Positions 22,777-30,771 of a DNA stretch of 64,000 bases are shown piece after piece. The DNA is from Selenomonas ruminantium subsp. lactilytica TAM6421 (GTDB taxonomy: Bacteria; Bacillota; Negativicutes; Selenomonadales; Selenomonadaceae): NCBI RefSeq assembly GCF_000284095.1, contig NC_017068.1, forward strand, positions 62,001-126,000, given 5' to 3'. Position 1 is the stretch's first letter, and each line of letters starts with the position of its first letter. The notes beneath the pieces were generated by a model. That model saw only the letters and a list, made by a program, of their open reading frames with translations. It was not told the origin of the DNA and searched no databases. The translations under genes were made by a program, and so were the position numbers.

Positions 22777-23892
22777 TTAGAGAACATCTTTTAATTTTTG
22801 TGCCAGATCATCACTAATGATCTGTTGAGCCTTCCAGGAGAAATGTAAATCATCCAGCCAAAACAAATCTTTTACAGCCGCTGGATCTCCTTCTGTCAAA
22901 GACTGTTGTAAAATTTGTTCTGTATTGACCAGTAAATAATCTTTGGGCAAGGCATCCAGTTCCTGCATGGTTTTGTTGACTTGCCAATCAGGAGGAACAT
23001 CTTTGATATAAGGATAATATACATCCGCTTTATTGGCGACAGGCATAAATACCAAAACAATTCCCTGCTCCCGGCATAGTTCAGCAGCTGCATTGATATT
23101 GTTGTTGATATTTTTTATGGTTTGCTCACTGAAATGCACATTGGAATCTGGCAAGTGTACGAGGAGTTTATCCTCCCAGCCTTCGTTGGAAAAGAGTGGC
23201 TGGGACAGGTTTAGGAGACCCACCTTATCATTAATGCGATAATCCTGAGGATGTCTTTGGTGATGAATCAAGGTTTTGACTACCTCCAGGTTAGATTTTA
23301 TCATAATACCGGGAGCCAGCTTGTCTGCCGAGATTTCATTTTTGGTCTTGGTGGAGATCTTTCCCTGATTCTGTGCTTGTTTTAAACCAGATAAAGACAA
23401 CGTGTATATCTGCATCTTGTCACTGCCAAACCGTTCCTCCATATTGGCGGCTAAAGATTCTAAGATGATAACTTTAGGTTTTATCTTAGCCAATAGTCCG
23501 GTTTCCTGTAGACTATACATCATCTGCAAGGCGTTATTATAAGGCCTTGAGGGAACATTTAATATTTTCCAGCCATATGTAGAGCATAGATAATCCTGAT
23601 AATAGTTGCCTCCTGTACCATTGGAAAAAGAATCACCAATGGTCAGCACGTCAGCCTGTATTGCTTCCAGGTTATCCATTACCTCCGGAAATTCGTAATG
23701 TTCTGTTGTATATTTTACAGGTTTAGTCTGGGATGGCGGGACATATACGCCCCCCATGCGCTTTAAATCTCCATGCGCATCTTGCCCATAAAATATGTCT
23801 TTTGTATAACCTTGCCAAAGTACGATATTCAATAGAATGAACACACCCAGTACGCTTGCAATGAGCATACTAAATTTTCTTGAATTCATCAC
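22777..23892 (-). CDS. AlgX/AlgJ-like SGNH polysaccharide O-acetylation protein
   Basis: A 371-residue protein with one N-terminal membrane anchor (SMLIASVLGVFILLNIVLW) and an extracytoplasmic SGNH-like domain. The nucleophile block is TIGDSFSNGTGGNYYQD (near residue 87), and the catalytic Asp/His pair lies in WLDDLHFSWKA (near 350). Such proteins transfer acetyl groups from an MBOAT partner to exported polysaccharides. The partner gene lies 12 bases upstream in the same operon. The DNA is clearly more AT-rich than neighbouring operons, suggesting acquisition. The glycan target is unknown. Confidence 0.8.
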   Translation of the reverse strand: MMNSRKFSMLIASVLGVFILLNIVLWQGYTKDIFYGQDAHGDLKRMGGVYVPPSQTKPVKYTTEHYEFPEVMDNLEAIQADVLTIGDSFSNGTGGNYYQDYLCSTYGWKILNVPSRPYNNALQMMYSLQETGLLAKIKPKVIILESLAANMEERFGSDKMQIYTLSLSGLKQAQNQGKISTKTKNEISADKLAPGIMIKSNLEVVKTLIHHQRHPQDYRINDKVGLLNLSQPLFSNEGWEDKLLVHLPDSNVHFSEQTIKNINNNINAAAELCREQGIVLVFMPVANKADVYYPYIKDVPPDWQVNKTMQELDALPKDYLLVNTEQILQQSLTEGDPAAVKDLFWLDDLHFSWKAQQIISDDLAQKLKDVL

Positions 23893-23904
23893 GAAATCCT
23901 TTCC

Positions 23905-25293
23905 TCAAAATTGGAAATATAGAAAATCCGATATATGGGAGAAAAAGTATAGCGAAACTACTCCAAATACAATGCACATAACTGCCCATTTTATGTTCGG
24001 CTTGAAATACCGTTCAACCAATCTTTGGGCACTAGGACAAAACATAAGCAACAATGTGAATGCTATCAGTATACGTATACGCACACCGGTAGGCCCATGA
24101 AGAGAAAAGCCTGCTGCCCAGTTTTGGATATCAAACATTGTGGACAGAATGATCAGTGCCTGTCCTACACTATCGGCTCGGAAAAATACCCAAGCCACCA
24201 TTACGGCGCAAAAAGTAAGTGGCCACGAAAAAATCTTTGGCAATGCGTTTCCCATACTGCGCCACCAATGATTTATTACCAAAAATAGCCCGTGAAGGCC
24301 ACCCCAAAGTACGTAGGTCCATCCTGCTCCATGCCACAAACCAATCAGCAGCATACTTACCATGAGATTACGCAACTTCTTGGGCAGTCCATGTCTGTTT
24401 CCGCCCAAAGGAATATAAAGGTAATTTTTTACCCATACGCCCAAGGTCATATGCCAGCGCCGCCAAAAGTCGATAATGTTAGCAGCTTGATAGGGTGAAT
24501 CGAAATTTCTGGGCAAGCGTAAATTGAACATCAGGCCCAAGCCAATGGCCATTTCCGAATAAGCGGAAAAATCAAAGTACAGCTGGAAACTATAACCTAA
24601 TGCTGCAAACCACGCTTCGATGGGTAGCAAACTATCTGGACGGGCAAAATATTCATTCACCCATGGTGCAAGGCTGTCCGCTATGGCTACCTTCTTAAAT
24701 AAACCAAAAATAAAAAGGGTCAGGCCTTGTGCGATATTATCATAATTCAGGTGATAGGTACGCTGTGACTGGAACTGAGGGATCATTTCACGGTGATGTA
24801 TAATAGGCCCTGCAATCAGATGCGGGAAAATGGTTACAAATTCACAATATGAGGCAAAGCCGGTCGATGCTGCATCACCACGATACATATCGATTAAGTA
24901 GGCCGCTTGGGTAAAGGTGAAAAAAGAAATGCCTAAAGGCAGTACAATATCTGGGATGGAAAATAGCGCTGTTCCGAATACGTCATTTACGGTAGTCAGG
25001 AAAAAACCTGTATACTTATAGTAGCCCAATAGTGCAAAATCGCCCAATAGTCCGGCTGTTAGCCAGAGTTTTGAATTTTCTTTGGAAACAATAAATTGTC
25101 CAATTATATAATTGAAACAAATAGATAACACCAACAAGGGAACATAACGGATATCCCAATAACCATAAAAGAGCAGCGATGCGCCGATGATCCAATACAT
25201 ACCCCATTTCCATAACCGCTGGCCAATCCAGTAATATGTGATAAAGACAATGGGCAGGAAAAATATTATGAACTCGTAGCTATTAAAAAGCAT
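23905..25293 (-). CDS. MBOAT-family O-acyltransferase (AlgI-like)
   Basis: A 462-residue polytopic membrane protein that passes acyl, usually acetyl, groups across the inner membrane to sugars. AlgI-type features are the N-terminal LFNSYEFIIFFLPIVF, the FPHLIAGPIIHH motif near residue 170, the YFDFSAYSEMAIGLGLMF block, IDFWRRWHMTLGVWVKNYLY and the catalytic His in GLWHGAGWTYVLWGG. ATG 25293 follows GGGAGG by seven bases; a TTG two codons upstream is not needed. It forms a two-gene acetylation unit with the downstream SGNH protein. No glycan synthesis genes are adjacent, so the acceptor could be a capsule, peptidoglycan-linked glycan or LPS. Confidence 0.92.
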   Translation of the reverse strand: MLFNSYEFIIFFLPIVFITYYWIGQRLWKWGMYWIIGASLLFYGYWDIRYVPLLVLSICFNYIIGQFIVSKENSKLWLTAGLLGDFALLGYYKYTGFFLTTVNDVFGTALFSIPDIVLPLGISFFTFTQAAYLIDMYRGDAASTGFASYCEFVTIFPHLIAGPIIHHREMIPQFQSQRTYHLNYDNIAQGLTLFIFGLFKKVAIADSLAPWVNEYFARPDSLLPIEAWFAALGYSFQLYFDFSAYSEMAIGLGLMFNLRLPRNFDSPYQAANIIDFWRRWHMTLGVWVKNYLYIPLGGNRHGLPKKLRNLMVSMLLIGLWHGAGWTYVLWGGLHGLFLVINHWWRSMGNALPKIFSWPLTFCAVMVAWVFFRADSVGQALIILSTMFDIQNWAAGFSLHGPTGVRIRILIAFTLLLMFCPSAQRLVERYFKPNIKWAVMCIVFGVVSLYFFSHISDFLYFQF

Positions 25294-25499
25294 TATCAAA
25301 CCTCCCTTAAAAATGCATTTTTATCATACTACAAATGCCCACCTCGGACAAGACATTTGTTCGCTATGAAAAAAGTGCGAGTCAAGTGTGTAAGAAGTTG
25401 TTTCTCTCGTATCTGGTAAATATGTGGATTACTGTTTCTTTGTGACGAAGAAAAGTAATATAGAATTGTGTTCGAACAAAAATAAAGAATACAAACCTA

Positions 25500-25606
25500 T
25501 TGACAAATCGATATTAAAAGAGTATCGTATATAGCAGATAAGGTTGTGATGTAGCAGGAAGTGTTGATATCTGCGAATAATAGTCTGACTTTTGCCAAAA
25601 GACTAT
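25500..25606 (+). promoter_or_regulatory. promoter, operator-like repeat and leader hairpin of the sugar ABC operon
   Basis: Within the 459-base gap, TTGACA (25500-25505) and TATCGT (25523-25528) are 17 bases apart, and the imperfect palindrome CGATATT...AGTATCG (25509-25527) overlaps the promoter. A leader of about 215 bases follows. It contains a hairpin ATAGTCT/AGACTAT at 25580-25606 and a GTGCA/TGCAC repeat near 25612-25632. No riboswitch class is recognised. The stretch 25294-25499 holds only the acyltransferase ribosome binding site and AT-rich sequence. Confidence 0.5.
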
Positions 25607-25752
25607 ATTGTGTGCAAGTTAAAATGTGCACGAGAACAGAATGTAACATTGCCCGCAAGCCTGAGCCGAAAAGAGTCGCAAAAGGGGGCAGAGGAAGAGA
25701 TTGGCGCGGGACATCACAAACGGAATCATGATGTAGCAAAGGAGACGATGAG

Positions 25753-26772
25753 ATGAAAAAGCTCATAGCATTATTACTAGCAAGCGTTATGATGATTGTA
25801 GCTGCCGGCTGCGGTGGCGGTGAACAGGCCAAGAGCGACAACAAGGCAGCTGGCGGCGATAAGAAGATCACCATGGGCTTCTCCCAGATCGGAGCGGAAT
25901 CCGAATGGAGAACGGCCAACACGGAATCCATCAAGAAAGCAGCCGAAGAAGCTGGTATCAACCTGCAGTTCTCGGATGCTCAGCAGAAACAGGAAAATCA
26001 GATCAAGGCTATCCGCTCCTTCATCGCTCAGGGCGTTGATATCATCGCATTTGTTCCCATCGTGGAAACGGGTTGGGATACGGTGCTGAAGGAAGCAAAG
26101 GATGCCAAGATTCCGGTCGTAGTTGTTGACCGCGATGTGAAGCTGGCTGATGACAGCCTCTATGTGGCTAAGATTGGTACCGACTCCGTAAAGGAAGGCA
26201 ACAACGTCTTCAAATGGATTGACGAATACATGGCCAAAGAAAAGAAGACCCCCCGGGATGGCGGCAGCCAGTACAACGTAGTGGTTCTCGAAGGCACGGT
26301 TGGTTCTTCCGTAGCTATCCGCCGTCAGGAAGGCTTTAAAGATGCTATGGCTAAATCCCCGAACGCTGGCAAGTACAACATCCTCGCTTCCCAGACCGGT
26401 GAATTCACCCGTCAGAAAGGCCAGGAAGTTATGGAATCCTTCCTGAAATCCTATGGTCCGAAAATTGATATCCTCTTTGCACATAACGACGATATGGCTC
26501 TCGGCGCAATCCAGGCCATCGAAAAAGCCGGCCTCAAACCTGGCAAGGACATCACCATCATCTCCATCGATGGTGTAAAGGGCATGTTCCAGGCCATGAT
26601 CGAAGGCAAAGCAAACTGCACCGTAGAATGCAACCCGCTGCAGGGTAAGCTCCTGATGGAAACGGCTAAGAAGATTCTGGCCGGCGAAAAGGTTGACAAA
26701 CTGGTTTATGTTGACGAAGGTGTATTCCCTGCTGATGTAGCAGAAAAGACCCTGCCGGAACGCAAATACTAA
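25753..26772 (+). CDS. galactofuranose-type sugar ABC transporter, binding lipoprotein
   Basis: A 339-residue solute-binding lipoprotein (lipobox IVAAGC, Cys20) of the ribose/galactose SBP class. It matches E. coli YtfQ (galactofuranose binding) through most of its length: GFSQIGAESEWR at the start of the mature domain, DAQQKQENQIKAIRSFIAQG, FVPIVETGWDTVLKEAKDA, GTVGSSVAIRRQEGF, FTRQKGQEVMESF, AHNDDMALGAIQAI and SIDGVKGMFQAM. First gene of an operon with one ATPase and two permeases in the ytfQRT-yjfF order. The mature protein acts in the periplasm, tethered to a membrane. Confidence 0.93.
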   Translation: MKKLIALLLASVMMIVAAGCGGGEQAKSDNKAAGGDKKITMGFSQIGAESEWRTANTESIKKAAEEAGINLQFSDAQQKQENQIKAIRSFIAQGVDIIAFVPIVETGWDTVLKEAKDAKIPVVVVDRDVKLADDSLYVAKIGTDSVKEGNNVFKWIDEYMAKEKKTPRDGGSQYNVVVLEGTVGSSVAIRRQEGFKDAMAKSPNAGKYNILASQTGEFTRQKGQEVMESFLKSYGPKIDILFAHNDDMALGAIQAIEKAGLKPGKDITIISIDGVKGMFQAMIEGKANCTVECNPLQGKLLMETAKKILAGEKVDKLVYVDEGVFPADVAEKTLPERKY

Positions 26773-26868
26773 GATTTTCAAAATCTAATGCAAGCCGTGC
26801 CCGTACAGCGTATGTGTGCGGACGCGGCTTTATTTATCGCTAGATTAACGCAACAAGGAGTGACATCT

Positions 26869-28377
26869 ATGGCACAGGCACTACTGGAAATGCGGCATAT
26901 TACCAAGGAATTTCCCGGTGTGCGGGCCCTGTCCAATGTGGACTTTACCCTGCATGCTGGCGAGATCCACTCCCTGATGGGGGAAAATGGTGCCGGGAAA
27001 TCCACCTTGGTAAAGGTGCTTACCGGCGTTTATCCCCGTGATGGCGGCACGGTGTTCCTGAATGGCAAGGCCATCAATCCCAAGACCCCGAAGGATGCGC
27101 AGGATACCGGTATTTCCACCGTTTATCAGGAAGTCAATCTCTGCTCCAACCTTACGGTGGCCGAGAATATCTTCATTGGCCGGGAACCCCGAAAATTCGG
27201 CATGATTGACTGGAAGACCATCAATAAGCGGGCGGAGGAGCTCCTAGCCAAACTCGATGTACATATCGATGTGACCAAGACGCTCGATAACTATTCCGTG
27301 GCTTTGCAGCAGATGATTGCCATTGCCCGGGCTGTGGATGTGGATGCAAAAATTCTGATTCTGGACGAGCCGACATCTTCCCTGAACGAAGAAGAAACTG
27401 CCCATCTGTTCAAGATTATGCGGCAGCTGCAGAAACAGGGCTTAGGTATTATCTTTATTTCTCATTTCCTCGACCAAATCTACGAAATCTGCGACCATAT
27501 CACGGTACTGCGCAACGGCGAACTCGTAGGTGCCTATGAGACGGCCAAACTGCCCCGTCTGGAACTCATCGCCAAGATGGTGGGCAAGGACCTCAACGAG
27601 GTCAAGGACATGGATAATTTTGCCGAAAAGAGCGTGCCCAGTGAGGAAGTATTCCTCGATGCCAAGGGGATTGGCGCCGTGGGCAAGCTCAATGAAGTGG
27701 ACGTGCAGATTCACAAGGGCGAGGTCATTGGCTTTGCGGGGCTCTTAGGATCCGGCCGCACGGAAACGGCAGAACTCCTGTTTGGCATCAATGAAATCAA
27801 CAAGGGAGCGCTTTCCATTAACGGTAAGAAGCTCCATCTGAAGAATCCCATGGATGCCATGAAGCAGAAAATCGGCTTCTGCCCCGAGGACAGAAAGCTC
27901 TCGGGCATTATCGGCGATTTGTCCGTGCGGGAGAATATCATTCTGGCCATGCAGGCCAAGGATGGTATCCTGCGTCATATTCCCTATGAGGAGCAGGTAA
28001 GGATTGCTGATGACTGCATCAAGCTCTTGCGCATCAAGGTTTCCAGCCGGGAACAGCTTGTGAAGAACCTCTCCGGCGGCAACCAGCAGAAAGTCATCAT
28101 CGCTCGCTGGCTGGCCACCCAGCCCGACCTGCTGATTCTCGATGAACCTACCCGCGGTATCGACGTGGGCACCAAGACGGAGATTCAGAAGATGGCCATT
28201 TCTCTGGCCAAGAAGAAGGGCATGGCGGTGGTGTTCATTTCCTCGGAAATGGACGAAATGGTGCGTACCTGCACGAAGCTGGTGGTCATGCGTGATCGCC
28301 GCAAGGTGGCAGAACTTACTGGCGCTGACATTAGTTCCGATGGCGTGATGAAGGCCATTGCAGGAGGTGCAGCCTGA
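26869..28377 (+). CDS. sugar ABC transporter ATPase (YtfR-like, two ABC domains)
   Basis: A 502-residue ATPase with two fused nucleotide-binding domains, typical of CUT2 sugar importers. NBD1 has Walker A GENGAGKST (about residue 40) and Walker B ILILDEPTSSL (about 163). NBD2 has a degenerate Walker A region GLLGSGRTE (about 295), signature LSGGNQQKV (about 400) and Walker B LLILDEPTRGID. This pattern matches YtfR. ATG 26869 is eight bases after AAGGAG and is preferred over upstream in-frame starts. About 100 bases separate it from the binding protein gene, and its stop overlaps the next start (TGATG). Confidence 0.93.
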   Translation: MAQALLEMRHITKEFPGVRALSNVDFTLHAGEIHSLMGENGAGKSTLVKVLTGVYPRDGGTVFLNGKAINPKTPKDAQDTGISTVYQEVNLCSNLTVAENIFIGREPRKFGMIDWKTINKRAEELLAKLDVHIDVTKTLDNYSVALQQMIAIARAVDVDAKILILDEPTSSLNEEETAHLFKIMRQLQKQGLGIIFISHFLDQIYEICDHITVLRNGELVGAYETAKLPRLELIAKMVGKDLNEVKDMDNFAEKSVPSEEVFLDAKGIGAVGKLNEVDVQIHKGEVIGFAGLLGSGRTETAELLFGINEINKGALSINGKKLHLKNPMDAMKQKIGFCPEDRKLSGIIGDLSVRENIILAMQAKDGILRHIPYEEQVRIADDCIKLLRIKVSSREQLVKNLSGGNQQKVIIARWLATQPDLLILDEPTRGIDVGTKTEIQKMAISLAKKKGMAVVFISSEMDEMVRTCTKLVVMRDRRKVAELTGADISSDGVMKAIAGGAA

Positions 28378-29450
28378 TGGAAATGCTGAAAAAATTTAGT
28401 GGCAGCTCTCTGTTTCTGCCCGTGGTGGCACTGACAGTCCTGCTGATATTCAATACGTTATTTGTAGACGGTTTCCTGACCATACAGATGACCGAGGATG
28501 GCCATTTATATGGACGCTTGATTGATATCCTGAACCGTTCCTGCTCCCTGATTATTCTGGCTCTGGGCATGACCTTCGTCATTGCCACCAGCGGCATCGA
28601 TATTTCCGTAGGTGCCGTGGTGGCCATCTCCGCCGCCGTGGTCTGCACCATGATTGGCGGCCGTGGCGATGGCGTGGCCCAGATGCCCATGACGCTGGCT
28701 GTATTGGCCGCTGTGGGCGTGGGCGTGCTCTGCGGTATGTGGAACGGCCTCTTGGTCGCTAAGTTCAAGATTCAGGCAGTTGTGGCCACCCTTATCCTCA
28801 TGACCGCTGGCCGCGGTATTGCCCAGCTGATGACCGAGGGGCAGATTATTACCGTATACTACAAGCCTTTTGAGTACATTGCCGGCTTCCTGCCCAATAT
28901 GCCTGTGCCTACGAATATCTTTATCGCTCTGGCCATGGTACTGCTGGTGGCTGTACTGATGAAGAAGACCAGCATTGGCCTGTTCGTGCAGTCCGTGGGC
29001 ATCAACCCCACGGCGGCGCGGTATGCGGGCATCAACGTGACCATGGTTATATTCCTCGTCTATGCTTTTTCCGGTCTCTGCGCCGGTGTTTCGGGCCTCA
29101 TTGAAAGCTCCCTGATTCGCGCAGCTGATGCCAACAACGCAGGCCTCAATATGGAAATGGATGCGATTCTTGCTGTAGCTCTGGGCGGCACACTGCTGTC
29201 CGGCGGCAAGTTCTATGTGGGCGGTTCCGTAATCGGCGCCATTACCATCCAGACTTTGACTACCACCATGTACGCTTTGGGCGTTTCTGCCGACCAGCTG
29301 CCGGTGGTCAAGGCCATTGCCGTTATCATCATCTGCCTGATCCAGTCCAAGAAGGCACAGGAGATGTTTGACAAATGGAAGGCCTCCCGGCATTCTGCTC
29401 AGAAAAATGATCATAAGGCAGTGCTTGGAAAGGCGGTGAAGCAATTATGA
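28377..29450 (+). CDS. sugar ABC permease, YtfT-like
   Basis: A 357-residue CUT2-family permease with about 8-10 membrane helices. Family segments are LALGMTFVIATSGIDISVGA (about residues 60-79), the cytoplasmic GLFVQSVGINPTAARYAGI coupling region (about 200-218) and ILAVALGGTLLSGGKFYVGG near 260. It forms the inner-membrane pore with the next gene product. The ATG overlaps the ATPase stop by one base and follows AGGAGG; the stop overlaps the next ATG by four bases, indicating tight coupling. E. coli YtfT is the nearest recognised homologue, which points to galactofuranose. Confidence 0.92.
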   Translation: MEMLKKFSGSSLFLPVVALTVLLIFNTLFVDGFLTIQMTEDGHLYGRLIDILNRSCSLIILALGMTFVIATSGIDISVGAVVAISAAVVCTMIGGRGDGVAQMPMTLAVLAAVGVGVLCGMWNGLLVAKFKIQAVVATLILMTAGRGIAQLMTEGQIITVYYKPFEYIAGFLPNMPVPTNIFIALAMVLLVAVLMKKTSIGLFVQSVGINPTAARYAGINVTMVIFLVYAFSGLCAGVSGLIESSLIRAADANNAGLNMEMDAILAVALGGTLLSGGKFYVGGSVIGAITIQTLTTTMYALGVSADQLPVVKAIAVIIICLIQSKKAQEMFDKWKASRHSAQKNDHKAVLGKAVKQL

Positions 29451-30481
29451 TGAACAAAATCAATAGCATGATTGCCTCGAAGTATTTCTCCTTCTTCGTG
29501 ACGGTGGCGCTCTTTGTGATACTTTACGGAGCAGGCATGGCTATGTACAAAGGGTTTATGAGGCCCCAAGTATTCCTGAACCTCTTTATCGACAATGCAG
29601 CGCTCATAATCGTCACTATCGGTATTACCTTTACCCTGATCATTGCAGGCATTGACCTGTCAGTGGGGGCGGTACTGGCTCTGGTCTGCATGGTATTGGC
29701 ATGGCTTTTGGCTAATACGGGGATTCCCGTGGGCTTAGCAGTTCTGCTGGTGCTGGTGATGGGCACGGTGTTTGGTGCCCTGCAGGGCTATATCATCACG
29801 AAGTTTGATCTGCAGCCCTTCATCATCACTTTGGCCGGCATGTTCTTCTGCCGCGGCCTCACGGCGGTCATCTCCCAGGATACCATTCAGATTGTGAATC
29901 CCACCTGGGTGGCTTTGGCCAGCTATCGCATTGATCTGGGGGTGGGCTTTGTGTCCATCGGTGCCGTGATAGCTCTCATCATGATTGCCATTGCGGCGGT
30001 TATCCTGGGCTTTACGAAATTTGGCCGGGCCGTGTTCGCCATCGGCGGCAGTGAATCCTCGGCCGCCCTGATGGGCCTGCCGGTGTTCCGCACCAAGGTC
30101 ACAGTCTATGCCATTTCCGGTTTCTGCGCCTCCATGGGCGGTCTGGCCTACAGTCTGATCATGCTGACGGGCTACAATCTCCATGGTCTGGGCATGGAAA
30201 TGGATGCCATCGCCTCATCCGTTATCGGCGGTACGCTGCTGACCGGCGGTGTGGGCTTTATCCCCGGTGCTCTGGTGGGTGTGCTGATTCAGGGCGTGAT
30301 CCTGACCTTCATCAGCTTCCAGGGGACGCTTTCCGCCTGGTGGACGAAAATCGTGGTGGGCGCGCTGCTCTGCGTGTTCATCATCATGCAGGCCCTGATT
30401 ACGGAACAGAAGAGCAAACTCTCTTCGAAGCGCTCCATGGAAACACCCAGCGAACCGCCTAAACCGGCTATGCAAAACTAG
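29447..30481 (+). CDS. sugar ABC permease, YjfF-like
   Basis: The second permease (344 residues) of the galactofuranose-type importer, similar to E. coli YjfF. Recognisable parts are ITFTLIIAGIDLSVGAVLAL, the coupling region GRAVFAIGGSESSAALMGLP and SSVIGGTLLTGGVGFIPGAL. The helical core is followed by a short polar, Pro-rich C-terminal tail (SMETPSEPPKPAMQN). It starts inside the end of the preceding permease gene (four-base overlap) and ends the operon; a hairpin terminator follows within about 75 bases. Confidence 0.92.
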   Translation: MMNKINSMIASKYFSFFVTVALFVILYGAGMAMYKGFMRPQVFLNLFIDNAALIIVTIGITFTLIIAGIDLSVGAVLALVCMVLAWLLANTGIPVGLAVLLVLVMGTVFGALQGYIITKFDLQPFIITLAGMFFCRGLTAVISQDTIQIVNPTWVALASYRIDLGVGFVSIGAVIALIMIAIAAVILGFTKFGRAVFAIGGSESSAALMGLPVFRTKVTVYAISGFCASMGGLAYSLIMLTGYNLHGLGMEMDAIASSVIGGTLLTGGVGFIPGALVGVLIQGVILTFISFQGTLSAWWTKIVVGALLCVFIIMQALITEQKSKLSSKRSMETPSEPPKPAMQN

Positions 30482-30528
30482 GATATGATTCAAGCCGTCC
30501 CTCTGGGGCGATGATGCAAAAACTAAGC

Positions 30529-30595
30529 CTTCCCCTTGGGGGAAGGGAAACCGCGAAGCGGTGGAAAGGGCTGATGCCTCTTTCCACCGCTTTTT
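30529..30595 (+). terminator. terminator region of the sugar ABC operon
   Basis: A CCTTCCCC/GGGGAAGG hairpin (30529-30546) is followed by a strong stem AAGCGGTGGAAAG/CTTTCCACCGCTT (30556-30592) ending in TTTTT. The first hairpin resembles a small dispersed palindrome. Confidence 0.75.
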
Positions 30596-30696
30596 GTGAT
30601 GTCTGCATTTTGTCATTTTGAGGGCGATAAGACAGCTGTGGAGGAAAGAAAATGATTGTTTAATATCAAAAAATATAAAATTTCAAGAAAAAACAC

Positions 30697-30754
30697 TTGC
30701 AAATGATAGCCGTCTGCTATATAATGAATTTGCAAATGAAAAACAACTATCATT
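30697..30754 (+). promoter_or_regulatory. gntK promoter with repeated operator-like sequences
   Basis: TTGCAA (30697-30702) and TATAAT (30720-30725) are 17 bases apart. TTGCAAATGA occurs at 30697-30706 and again at 30730-30739. AATGATAG (30702-30709) is mirrored by CTATCATT (30747-30754). These are likely sites for the RpiR regulator encoded at the end of the cluster. Confidence 0.65.
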
Positions 30755-30771
30755 AAAAACGAGGAGTGATG

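Noticed and set aside
25607-25752. Known riboswitch in the sugar ABC leader
   Set aside because: The hairpins do not match any riboswitch consensus I can recognise.
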